From the NCBI GenBank assembly GCA_016735395.1, contig JAERRO010000013.1, positions 1 to 47,972 on the forward strand: a stretch of DNA of 47,972 bases, given 5' to 3'. The position numbers and the translations under genes were made by a program. Below, piece by piece: positions 36,568-45,810 of the stretch. Origin of the DNA: Alphaproteobacteria bacterium (GTDB lineage: Bacteria > Pseudomonadota > Alphaproteobacteria > Rs-D84 > JAERRO01). The notes under the pieces were generated by a model that was not told the DNA's origin, searched no databases, and was given only the letters and a program-made list of their open reading frames with translations. The first letter of the stretch is position 1. Each line of letters starts with the position of its first letter.

Positions 36568-36783
36568 TTATAATTTTAGTTGTTCTAGAATAAAAATTCT
36601 GATACACGAAGACAGATTTTCTTTATTCTTGTTATTTTCGGCTCGACTCTTATCTATAGATGCGACAATTTTTGCTATAGATATCTTTTGTTTTATTGAA
36701 ATTTTTTTAAGTTCATCGTAGAATTGTTTCTCCAGCGAAAAACTAGTCTGATGTTCGTTAATGGTGATAGAGTATTTATTCAT
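36568..36783 (-). CDS. Ribbon-helix-helix protein, RHH_4-like
   Basis: YSITINEHQTSFSLEKQFYDELKKISIKQKISIAKIVASID...NLSSCIRIFILEQLK. Confidence 0.7.
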   Translation of the reverse strand: MNKYSITINEHQTSFSLEKQFYDELKKISIKQKISIAKIVASIDKSRAENNKNKENLSSCIRIFILEQLKL

Positions 36784-36787
36784 ATGA

Positions 36788-37213
36788 TCATATCAACTTC
36801 ATAAACAGCGGTATTATTTTTTCCAGAGACTTATCTTCAAAAATAATTTCCATAGAAATTTTCCTTGCGATTACGAATGTATCATTTTTATTACAGTAGA
36901 GAAAAAACATAGAGGAGTTTCCAAAAAGCAGACAACCTTCTAGTACTTTTATATTAGAGAAGTGATCGTTTAGAGATTGCAGATTTTGTAATATATAGTA
37001 TCCTCTATCGGTTTGACACCTGTGCGATTTAAGTCCGGAGATCTCTGCAGAAAGATGAAAGCACCCGTCTGTTTTCGAGTAGAAATCTTTTAATTGTTGA
37101 TTAAGATTAGGGATACCTTTTGCAGAGAGTGAAGCGACTGTTAGTTCTAGATCTAATTTTTTTGCTGGCGGAAATAAATTATAATATGTTAGTTGTTCTT
37201 CGAAGTCAGTCAT
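36788..37213 (-). CDS. Hypothetical protein, possibly SUKH (SMI1/KNR4)-like
   Basis: LNQQLKDFYSKTDGCFHLSAEISGL resembles the SUKH N-terminal pattern; tentative. Confidence 0.35.
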   Translation of the reverse strand: MTDFEEQLTYYNLFPPAKKLDLELTVASLSAKGIPNLNQQLKDFYSKTDGCFHLSAEISGLKSHRCQTDRGYYILQNLQSLNDHFSNIKVLEGCLLFGNSSMFFLYCNKNDTFVIARKISMEIIFEDKSLEKIIPLFMKLI

Positions 37214-37728
37214 AAAAAGTTTCCGTCAGATTTATGTTCGTTATCTACTGCGAGGCCTCCCATAGGAGAGAACGATCCCGAAGAGGATGATATAATAAAA
37301 GGACGATCTGTATCTATAACAAACAGACTTTGCGGAACTATGACGGTGTTATTTTCACCGACACCGTCTGCTACTTGCCTTATATAGAATTGATCTATGA
37401 TATCGCCGACAGGATGAGATTGCAACAGAACCATATTACTAAATTCTACCTGCCCACCCCATTCTAGAGGAATTTTCAACCTTACAGCAATATTAGGAGA
37501 TATGATACCATCTACCATTTTATTCATGGTATCGGCAGGTATTCCTAGTGAATGTAATAGTTTCCCGTAATTACCTTCTACGAATTGGATAAAATCTGAA
37601 AGAGAGTTATAATATTTTAGTACTTCTGAGTGCGGTACCTTACGATGTTTAATATCTACTTGTTTAATATCTAGATTATTTATACCGTTTTCTTTGAGCA
37701 ATGATTCTAATCGATTTTTATTTAACAT
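37210..37728 (-). CDS. Hypothetical protein, 172 aa
   Basis: ORF translationally coupled on both sides; IPLEWGGQVEFSNMVLLQSHP is weakly HNH-like. Confidence 0.65.
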   Translation of the reverse strand: MLNKNRLESLLKENGINNLDIKQVDIKHRKVPHSEVLKYYNSLSDFIQFVEGNYGKLLHSLGIPADTMNKMVDGIISPNIAVRLKIPLEWGGQVEFSNMVLLQSHPVGDIIDQFYIRQVADGVGENNTVIVPQSLFVIDTDRPFIISSSSGSFSPMGGLAVDNEHKSDGNFL

Positions 37729-38534
37729 TACGAGCCAACTTTTTCTACAGATTGTCTAAAAAATTGAATAAGGGTATCAGAAAATTCTACAAGGGAGTCG
37801 AAGCTTTCATTACTTCCGTTCGCAGGACAAATACTGTTAAAGTTATCTTTAAAGTTAGAGTCATTTATTTTGATGGTGTGAATTTCTTCTGGTACATCTA
37901 GACCTTCAATATCGTTGCCTGTGTAAACTATGATAGGAGTTATGGCAAACTCTACATTAGTATTATTGAAAGCTTTTTCACAGGACTCTATCATAGTCTT
38001 ATTTACATATCTAAAAAGAGTTATCTGTTCTGACCTCCTTTTCGAGTCTCCCCCTAGTACTATGCCAAAAACTAAATTGAGTGGGTGAGACAGGGCCCAA
38101 AAGTCTAATTGCAGATCAACAAGTTTCGGCGGAGATATAAGTTTAAATCGTTGAGTTATGAGGGCGATTTTTATCTTATCTATAGCAGTAATTGTATTGG
38201 CTATATTGTCGTTTTTCTTTATCTGTTTTCGATTATCTTTTACTAATTCATCTACTTTATCTATATCGGATAATTCTTCTACATTAAGGTGGAGTTTATA
38301 GAATACTAAAATTATCGTCGCGAGTGTCATCGAGAAGATGATAAATAGTCCTATAAACATTTTTACAAATAGTTTATGTTGCGAGTGAAATATATTGACA
38401 ATCTGTTTAACTTCTGTAGTGGAGAAAATATCGATATTAAAAACCAGAAGCATTAAAGTGTATACTAAAAAGACGGTCGCTAGAAGGATAACGAATATCC
38501 AAAGATAGCATAAAAAATTTACTTTACCTTTCAT
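37728..38534 (-). CDS. Hypothetical protein with two N-terminal TM helices
   Basis: Two hydrophobic segments then a soluble domain; overlaps neighbours by 11 nt and 1 nt. Confidence 0.65.
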   Translation of the reverse strand: MKGKVNFLCYLWIFVILLATVFLVYTLMLLVFNIDIFSTTEVKQIVNIFHSQHKLFVKMFIGLFIIFSMTLATIILVFYKLHLNVEELSDIDKVDELVKDNRKQIKKNDNIANTITAIDKIKIALITQRFKLISPPKLVDLQLDFWALSHPLNLVFGIVLGGDSKRRSEQITLFRYVNKTMIESCEKAFNNTNVEFAITPIIVYTGNDIEGLDVPEEIHTIKINDSNFKDNFNSICPANGSNESFDSLVEFSDTLIQFFRQSVEKVGS

Positions 38535-40218
38535 TCTCTGTGTCTTTTTGATTATTTTTTGGAGACATAGAAAGTTTTTTTCTTTTTTTCTTCATCTCTA
38601 TCATGAGGTGTCTAACAGCGGTCTTCGCATCATTTTTTTCTACTTTAGCATCAACTTCTATCACCTGTTCTTCAGTCTTTTCTAATTGCCTCTTATTTTT
38701 AAACGGCAGTTCTATGATGTTATCTACTTTATTTTCTAGAACCTTTTTAATAGGTTCATCAATTAAGTTATTTATAGGAGACAAATCATTTTGTTTGATG
38801 TCTATATCTGAACTATGATTAGGGCTATCGTATGATGTAAATAACCTTTTAACCAGATCCGCAGAAATTTTAATTCCAAAACCTAGTCCGTATAAACCTG
38901 CGGACAGTATCCAGTCGATCTCTTTTTCTCCAGTGATATTATCTGCTTCGAACTTTTGTGTATTTACACCTACATTACAGGACATACCGTATTGCAAAGT
39001 GGCTTTCATCAGATCGTTAGTCTCAGCGATATCTTTAGAACTCATTTTGCCGTCTACAGATCCGAACATCAAATTAGAACTTTCAGCTTCTTTTTTGACA
39101 AATTTATCGAACTCTTGAATAGCTATAGATCTAGCGACACTTCCGGCATAGGAAAACTCTGTTAGTTGATTAGCTATTGAATCTTTACCTTCTAGAGAGA
39201 AGAAACTTTTATCGGTCAATTTGGGAAGTTTATCTTTAAAAAAAGTAGATAGCAGTTTTACTCTATGGGAGATAGCAGGACTATGTTGAAGTTCTCCATT
39301 CTGTTCTTTTTCCAGTCTTTTTCCAAGGTTCGCTATACTACTAGAAATATCTTCGATCTCGACGGACTTATCTGCGAGACCTATGAGACCTGAAGTTTTT
39401 TCCAGACCTATATCTGTGGCGATTTCATTCAATAGAAAGTTGTTAGTCGTAGATCCTCTAGTAAGTTTTCCTACAATTTTGTCGGCCGTTTTAGGAGATC
39501 GTCTAATGAGAGAAGAGAGACCGTAGTTTTCTTTAAAGCCCGACTTTTTTTCTAACTCTAGATTTTTAGATATTGGTTTAAAGATATTAGAATAATTATT
39601 ATTTTCGTTATTTATAGTATTAACAAAAAGTTTTAAATTCTCTCTTCGATATTTAGAAACATCTACTGGTACCTTCCCAGTGTTTATAAGTTGTAAAGAG
39701 TCCGTACAAAGTTCTTTTAATTCTATAGACGGATTATCCTTTTGTGTCTCTGAAAGTATTTTTATAAAATCTTGTATCGTTATAGTGTCAGCTTTATCTT
39801 TTTGAATTTCCGTCAGTAGAATATCTACGGGAGATTGAATAATAAACAGATTATCAAGATTGGAAGCAAAAGCCTCTTCTAAAGGAGCCGTCATACCGAC
39901 ATTATGTTGTCCTGTGGTCTTATAAAAATATCGTTCAACTTTGTCTACGGCTTCTCTCTTTTGGAGGATTTCAGGATCATCATTTATCTTCTTTATGATA
40001 TTGTCTTTAGAGATGTTATAGATATGTTGTATAAAATTTTTACTAGCCTTGATGTGTACCTTTTTAGCGGTGTTATGACTATCTGCACCAGGTAGTCCTT
40101 CTGCGGTCTCATCTGTGGTAAAAAACTGGTTAAAATCTTCTGGATCTTTATAGATGGATTTGATAGTCTTATGCAACTCATTTTCCACAATAGATTTAAT
40201 AATATTATTGTCTGCCAT
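38524..40218 (-). CDS. Large hypothetical protein, candidate T4SS-associated protein or effector
   Basis: 564 aa, mostly hydrophilic, one hydrophobic helix (IDWILSAGLYGLGFGIKI), basic C-terminus; divergent from virB6 genes. Confidence 0.65.
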   Translation of the reverse strand: MADNNIIKSIVENELHKTIKSIYKDPEDFNQFFTTDETAEGLPGADSHNTAKKVHIKASKNFIQHIYNISKDNIIKKINDDPEILQKREAVDKVERYFYKTTGQHNVGMTAPLEEAFASNLDNLFIIQSPVDILLTEIQKDKADTITIQDFIKILSETQKDNPSIELKELCTDSLQLINTGKVPVDVSKYRRENLKLFVNTINNENNNYSNIFKPISKNLELEKKSGFKENYGLSSLIRRSPKTADKIVGKLTRGSTTNNFLLNEIATDIGLEKTSGLIGLADKSVEIEDISSSIANLGKRLEKEQNGELQHSPAISHRVKLLSTFFKDKLPKLTDKSFFSLEGKDSIANQLTEFSYAGSVARSIAIQEFDKFVKKEAESSNLMFGSVDGKMSSKDIAETNDLMKATLQYGMSCNVGVNTQKFEADNITGEKEIDWILSAGLYGLGFGIKISADLVKRLFTSYDSPNHSSDIDIKQNDLSPINNLIDEPIKKVLENKVDNIIELPFKNKRQLEKTEEQVIEVDAKVEKNDAKTAVRHLMIEMKKKRKKLSMSPKNNQKDTENER

Positions 40219-40259
40219 ATTTCACCATGTGTATGTACTATTAGAAATTATAATTGAAT

Positions 40260-40290
40260 ATTGCAATTAAGTCAAATGGTGATTGCAATT
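40260..40290. promoter_or_regulatory. Two ATTGCAATT palindromic sites 22 bp apart in the divergent intergenic region
   Basis: ATTGCAATT at 40260-40268 and 40282-40290. Confidence 0.45.
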
Positions 40291-40332
40291 TACACCTCAA
40301 AGTTTTAGTCTAGTACGGCAAGGAGAAATAGT

Positions 40333-41706
40333 GTGATATGTGGAAAGATAAATAATTTTATATTATTTATGTTAGTAATTTTATTATCTAGTCCTGCTAT
40401 ATCAAGCACATTGATTACAAATTCTCTAGCGACCGTCGGCGGTTATTTCTGGGGAACAGAACTACTATTCAATTTTCTAGTAGTGATGGGGAAGATAGTT
40501 CATTTAGTCTTCGTTAAATTAGGTTATATATTTATATATATAATAACCCTGTATATGGTAGTACTATTTTTCTGGGGGCATCTAAAATCGATGTTTAAAA
40601 GTCTATCTACTGGCGACATAAAGCCACCATTTGACGGAAAAGTACTAGACAGACTCTTGAGGACAAACATATTCAGGGGAGCGATAGTGATAGCGATATT
40701 CAGTCTACCTTCGGTATCCTTTATAAGCAAAACATTTTTAGAACCTATAAGTTCTCTTGGAATATTTCTTCAGACTAAAGGCAATTTCATAGAGAATAAT
40801 AAAAAGGACGGTTATGTCGTCAGCGACTTTCACACATGTGTACTACATTATCAAACGATGCAACAGGTATCTTCTCCTATGGTGTTATCAACGAACGACT
40901 TACAAGAAGACACTTCTATATTTTCTTCGACATTTGTATCTCATTCTTCGTGTCAGTTAGAGATATTAAACAAGAGCACCGAGTTCGGGTTAACTTTGGG
41001 AAGTCTATTGATAAAAGATTCCTTCGACAAAGATTTTCGTCCATATTCGCTTCTACCGATACTACCGAGCTTCAGGATATTATTACTAGGTCTATTAACA
41101 TTATTTATATTTAGCATATTATTTTTGCCTCCGTTCGTATTGACATTTAGCATATTTATAGATCTATGTTGGAGTCTAGTATTTTTACCATTCTCGTTGT
41201 TAAATTGGATATTCAAGGACGATACCAACAATTTTTTCAAGTTCAGCGAAGAGAATCTAAAGGAGATAGTAGAAAAATTTGCAAGAAATATGTTAGGTCT
41301 TACGGTGTCCTTTTTCGGAATGACATTAATATATATATGGACGGCTAATTTATTAACATTAGGAGATAGTTCTACATTAGAAGCTATATCGGCGAGTATA
41401 AACGGGCAAAGTTCTCGTCCATTGTTAGAACTTATGAACACAGACATTAGTCTTATAGGATACCTACTAGGATTTATGGTTATGGGATATTTTTCTATAT
41501 ATTTTTATACAAAATTCATTCCAACTTTCTTATCGGTTGATGTCGGCAACAATTATGATGTAAAATACAAAGATATGATAGACAAAAGCATAGCAAGTAT
41601 AAAAAAGCAGACAGGTTTCAACTTTAAAGGGGCGATAAACTCTGGAGGACTATTTATAAGAAACAGGTACACAAAAATCGCAGATAAAATAAGGGGGAGT
41701 AAATGA
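40333..41706 (+). CDS. VirB6-like T4SS membrane protein 1 (GTG start)
   Basis: Multi-TM TrbL/VirB6-type protein; first of five tandem similar ORFs. Confidence 0.75.
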   Translation: MICGKINNFILFMLVILLSSPAISSTLITNSLATVGGYFWGTELLFNFLVVMGKIVHLVFVKLGYIFIYIITLYMVVLFFWGHLKSMFKSLSTGDIKPPFDGKVLDRLLRTNIFRGAIVIAIFSLPSVSFISKTFLEPISSLGIFLQTKGNFIENNKKDGYVVSDFHTCVLHYQTMQQVSSPMVLSTNDLQEDTSIFSSTFVSHSSCQLEILNKSTEFGLTLGSLLIKDSFDKDFRPYSLLPILPSFRILLLGLLTLFIFSILFLPPFVLTFSIFIDLCWSLVFLPFSLLNWIFKDDTNNFFKFSEENLKEIVEKFARNMLGLTVSFFGMTLIYIWTANLLTLGDSSTLEAISASINGQSSRPLLELMNTDISLIGYLLGFMVMGYFSIYFYTKFIPTFLSVDVGNNYDVKYKDMIDKSIASIKKQTGFNFKGAINSGGLFIRNRYTKIADKIRGSK

Positions 41707-43010
41707 GAAATTATGTACTTCACATTTTACTAATTATATTTATGATATTCTCTACCCGTCCAGTTTTAGCAAGCGGAGACATCTCAAGATGCAGTCTATC
41801 GGAGTCTAATTATTATATGTTATCTAGTTCTTTACGATTACATTACCCTAATCTTTCGTGTACAGAACTTTTAGAGAAAAAGCAGATGGCAGAGAATTCG
41901 TTTAAAGATTCTAACAGTTTACAGTTTGGGGTCTTATCATTACTAATAAATTTAATAGTAGAGTCGTTCTCGACGATAGCGATAGAGTTATGGGAAGTGA
42001 TAAAACCGTTATTGGTGATTATATTGAGTTTTCTATTGATATTAGAGATATACAAAAAAGTTGGAATAGGTTTTATGCCTATCAGGTTAAAAAACTATCT
42101 AGGCATCGGAGGCGATGAGAGTTCTATAGAAACAGTCTCACAGTCGATAAAGAGTTTAAAGGAACCTATATTCAGATTTTTAATAATATTCGCATTGATA
42201 TTACCGTTTGATCCTATCTTTATAATGAGAACTATATTTGATCCGTTTATCCAGCTATCGTTATTATTAGGAAACGGCATATTTGAAAGCATCTCGGACT
42301 TTTGGGTTAGAGAGAAGTTGGTACAGAGTTCTACTATAACATTTAGCGACAACTTATATTTTAGCACGGAGACCTTACGAGTTATAGAATCATATGCGAA
42401 CTATCTAACGGATCTATTATATGTTCAGTTTCATATACATTTCAACATAGCTTGGATACAGTTAAAAGAGTTAAACATAGTTAATAGTCTATATTCTTTA
42501 ATAGTAGGTTTTTGTATGACATGGATAAGCATAAGAATGTATTTTTTCATAATAACTGGTGTAGTCAGAATAGGTAAAAATCTAATATTATACCCAAAGA
42601 TTATCATAGACTTTTTCAGGGGCGGAGTATCAGGACTGGACGGCTTTATAGGCGACTTAAAGAAAACATTTTTAACTTTTTTAGTATTACCTTTGGCTAC
42701 TCTAATATATATATCTTTTTTAAACATTGCAGGTTCTAGTCAACAGCTATGGTTAATATCGTTAGAAGACGATAGACTATTGGAATATTTATTATCTAGC
42801 AGTCATATAACTTTTATATCGTGGTGTATTGTGTTAATAATATTGTACAAATTTTACAGTAAATTGGAAGAGATGATAGAAAATTTTGGAGGCAGTGTAG
42901 AAGGTTATAAAATGAGCGGTAACCCGTTAGATAGTATGAGTAAATTTTATATGATGGGAAAGAGTGTCTATAAAAATGTGAGTAATTCTCCAAAGAAGAA
43001 GAAGTCGTGA
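41703..43010 (+). CDS. VirB6-like T4SS membrane protein 2
   Basis: Signal peptide, multi-TM; 4-nt overlap with previous. Confidence 0.75.
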   Translation: MRNYVLHILLIIFMIFSTRPVLASGDISRCSLSESNYYMLSSSLRLHYPNLSCTELLEKKQMAENSFKDSNSLQFGVLSLLINLIVESFSTIAIELWEVIKPLLVIILSFLLILEIYKKVGIGFMPIRLKNYLGIGGDESSIETVSQSIKSLKEPIFRFLIIFALILPFDPIFIMRTIFDPFIQLSLLLGNGIFESISDFWVREKLVQSSTITFSDNLYFSTETLRVIESYANYLTDLLYVQFHIHFNIAWIQLKELNIVNSLYSLIVGFCMTWISIRMYFFIITGVVRIGKNLILYPKIIIDFFRGGVSGLDGFIGDLKKTFLTFLVLPLATLIYISFLNIAGSSQQLWLISLEDDRLLEYLLSSSHITFISWCIVLIILYKFYSKLEEMIENFGGSVEGYKMSGNPLDSMSKFYMMGKSVYKNVSNSPKKKKS

Positions 43011-44314
43011 AGAAATTATTTATATTTATTTCTATATTTATTTTGTTCTCACTTGGGAGCATAGGAGAGGTCGTCTCGAACGGCACGAATATTGATAATC
43101 ATAGTTATCACTACGAATTAGATCCTAGCTATGATTATCAAGATTCTATACAACTATATAAAAACGATTCTAGCGAAGAGTTGAGCATAATGTTCGTACC
43201 ATTTTTCTATATCTTCGACTATCTTTTTGTATCTGTCAGCGAGATAAGCGGACGATTATATAGCAACTTTTCTAAATTGGTACTGGTCTTATTGGGGATA
43301 TTATTGGTAGTACAAATATATATAACGGTGGGCTTTAATTTAAAAGAGCCGGAGAAGATAAAAAGTCTATTACCTACATTATTGACGGCTATGATAGTCT
43401 CTACATTTTTAGGAATGGGGCTACTATTTCCCAGAAGTTTAATGGACATAACCTTGGTACCTGCAATAGATCTAATAACCTTGTACACACAGGGGACACT
43501 CTTCAAGTATTATGATGGCGGTCTAACGACGAGCTACGACTTGAGCCGTTTAAACGACGATATAGCCTTCTTCTCCAACCATTTCAGAGATACTTTCTTC
43601 ACATCATTACAGTTTATATTCGGGCTATTATCTACATTATTATCAACTACATTGAGCCTATTATTGACTAGTTTAAAAAATTGGAATTTTCTATTATGGT
43701 CAACATATGCTACACTATTTATGAGTTTTATCATATGTTATATAATAGTTAGAACTTACGGAAAGATATTTTTACAGTCTATGTTTTTCTTTATAGATCT
43801 ACTATTACAAATGTGTATATTAGGGTTACTATTTCCATTTATAGCTTTATCTCTAGTATTTCCGGATTTTAGTATCTTAAAAACATTTAAAGGGATGGTC
43901 TCGTATGAGAGATTATTTAAACCTATATTACAAACGATGATAAATATAAGCGGGGTGTGTATAAGTATGGTTGTGATACAAGTATTATATTTAGGCTTTA
44001 TAAGTGTAGACAGTTCTACTGGCGGAGGTGGTACTGTATTATTAGAGTATCTTCAAAAAGGAGATATAGAGGGTGCGACGGGTCTATTAGTTAGTCCAAA
44101 TTGGAACGACATATTATTATTGAGTTGGCTAGGTATAACGGCTATGTATGTGTATAAATATATACAAGAATCTATGAGCGGTCTTATTGCAGGATCTAGT
44201 GAAAACAAATACTCGTCTAAAACGATAGAGATAGCAAATCATATCCGCATAGACATCTACAGAAACATTCTAGAGGCAGTCGCAAAGAGAAAAATGAGCG
44301 GAGGTAAAAAATGA
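43007..44314 (+). CDS. VirB6-like T4SS membrane protein 3 (GTG start)
   Basis: Signal peptide, multi-TM; 4-nt overlap with previous. Confidence 0.75.
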   Translation: MKKLFIFISIFILFSLGSIGEVVSNGTNIDNHSYHYELDPSYDYQDSIQLYKNDSSEELSIMFVPFFYIFDYLFVSVSEISGRLYSNFSKLVLVLLGILLVVQIYITVGFNLKEPEKIKSLLPTLLTAMIVSTFLGMGLLFPRSLMDITLVPAIDLITLYTQGTLFKYYDGGLTTSYDLSRLNDDIAFFSNHFRDTFFTSLQFIFGLLSTLLSTTLSLLLTSLKNWNFLLWSTYATLFMSFIICYIIVRTYGKIFLQSMFFFIDLLLQMCILGLLFPFIALSLVFPDFSILKTFKGMVSYERLFKPILQTMINISGVCISMVVIQVLYLGFISVDSSTGGGGTVLLEYLQKGDIEGATGLLVSPNWNDILLLSWLGITAMYVYKYIQESMSGLIAGSSENKYSSKTIEIANHIRIDIYRNILEAVAKRKMSGGKK

Positions 44315-45810
44315 TATCTATAAAAAAGCAGACAGGTATCTTCGCGAGTAAACTTACAAAGAACAACATATATATTTTAATTGGCAAGGCATTTTTGTAC
44401 TCGTTAGTCTTTGTATTGATATTTTACTTTTCGTCTAGAATCTTCGGAGAAACGATGTGGGGCATTTTATCTTTTAACGATATGTTAGTCGGCATTGGAT
44501 CTGAAAGTTCTCAAAGTTTAGAGGGGAGGATATGTTTTATATGCCCGTATTTTAACGATCTATATAATATAGTAAATTATGTAGCCAGCGACTTTATAAC
44601 TTTACTTCGTCCGTTATTATTACCGATGTTATCTATTTTATTAAGTTTTTGGTTATTGTATAAAGTGTACTTATATCTAGGCGGGCTATTTCAAGGCGGG
44701 GACAGCGGTTGGAGTATTATACCTAGAGACATAACAGACGACGATATAAAATCTAACCTTTGGGCACCGTTGTTAAAGAGAGTATTAGTAGTAATGTTAG
44801 TTTCGATACTACTACTAGGCACTCCTACGGATCCATTGATATTTATGCGAAGCCTTGGGGACATTACGATAGGTCTATCTTTGGGTATTAGTAGCGAGTT
44901 ATCTCAACTATTTTTAGGAGTTAAAGACGGTATGTGCTTATCTGGAGAGGCTTCAGGAGTTTTAAAAACAGGAACAGAAAATCCGTTACTATTTAGTTCG
45001 GAGATATTCGGCGGTTTATCGTGTATTCTTACCTATATCTCTAGTCTATATTTTTTGGGGACGGCAGTCTCTTTAAGTTTACTAAACTATGGAACTTTAT
45101 TATACAGTCCATTATTATTGGTGATGGGATGTGTAGTCTTTTATATGACACTAAAATTATTCTTCAAATATTGTATAAAATTTATAGGAATAATAGGTCC
45201 TATATTGATGTTGATACTATTTTTCCCGTTGTATATATTAAGTATAGCATTCAGCGAGGCGAGTTATGTGTGGAAAAAAGGGGTAGAAAATTTAATAGAC
45301 ACCTGTAAAAATGTATTTTTATTCAGCCTAGAAATCACAATAAGTTTTATACTATTATTCACTATCTTCGATGCACACTTCCCTGCTCCTATAGACGGAT
45401 ATTCTGCGGTAATACCTAACGACTACTTACAGTTCTCCCCTATTTCGCTAGAAAAATCCGAGTCTGAACTTATAGTGAAGGAAAATGTCTACTCAACTAT
45501 TCAGTTATGTTCGAAGACGGCTAGAGTTTTAAAGACGGGAGCTATGGATGATTCTAAATATAGAGAATGTATGTTGAAGGAGATAAAGGAGAACCCGTCT
45601 ACCTTTAGTTTTTTTGACGACATCTGGGGTCTATTCTTTATGTTGATATTGGGGCTATTTTTTATAGAGAGATTGAGTAAATTTTTCACAGAGAGGTTAA
45701 TGAAGAGGAGTAATACGAGTTTTTTTCAGTTGAGTGAAACGATCGAGCGGGGCATAAATTATTTTAGAAGAAGAACATCTGCTAAAAGTAGTACTGGAGC
45801 GAAGAAATGA
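44311..45810 (+). CDS. VirB6-like T4SS membrane protein 4
   Basis: Multi-TM; 4-nt overlap; ICPYFNDLYNIVNYVASDF... typical of the family. Confidence 0.75.
   Translation: MISIKKQTGIFASKLTKNNIYILIGKAFLYSLVFVLIFYFSSRIFGETMWGILSFNDMLVGIGSESSQSLEGRICFICPYFNDLYNIVNYVASDFITLLRPLLLPMLSILLSFWLLYKVYLYLGGLFQGGDSGWSIIPRDITDDDIKSNLWAPLLKRVLVVMLVSILLLGTPTDPLIFMRSLGDITIGLSLGISSELSQLFLGVKDGMCLSGEASGVLKTGTENPLLFSSEIFGGLSCILTYISSLYFLGTAVSLSLLNYGTLLYSPLLLVMGCVVFYMTLKLFFKYCIKFIGIIGPILMLILFFPLYILSIAFSEASYVWKKGVENLIDTCKNVFLFSLEITISFILLFTIFDAHFPAPIDGYSAVIPNDYLQFSPISLEKSESELIVKENVYSTIQLCSKTARVLKTGAMDDSKYRECMLKEIKENPSTFSFFDDIWGLFFMLILGLFFIERLSKFFTERLMKRSNTSFFQLSETIERGINYFRRRTSAKSSTGAKK

Noticed and set aside
40953-41447. 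164-aa minus-strand ORF
   Set aside because: Antisense within the first virB6-like gene; compositionally biased.
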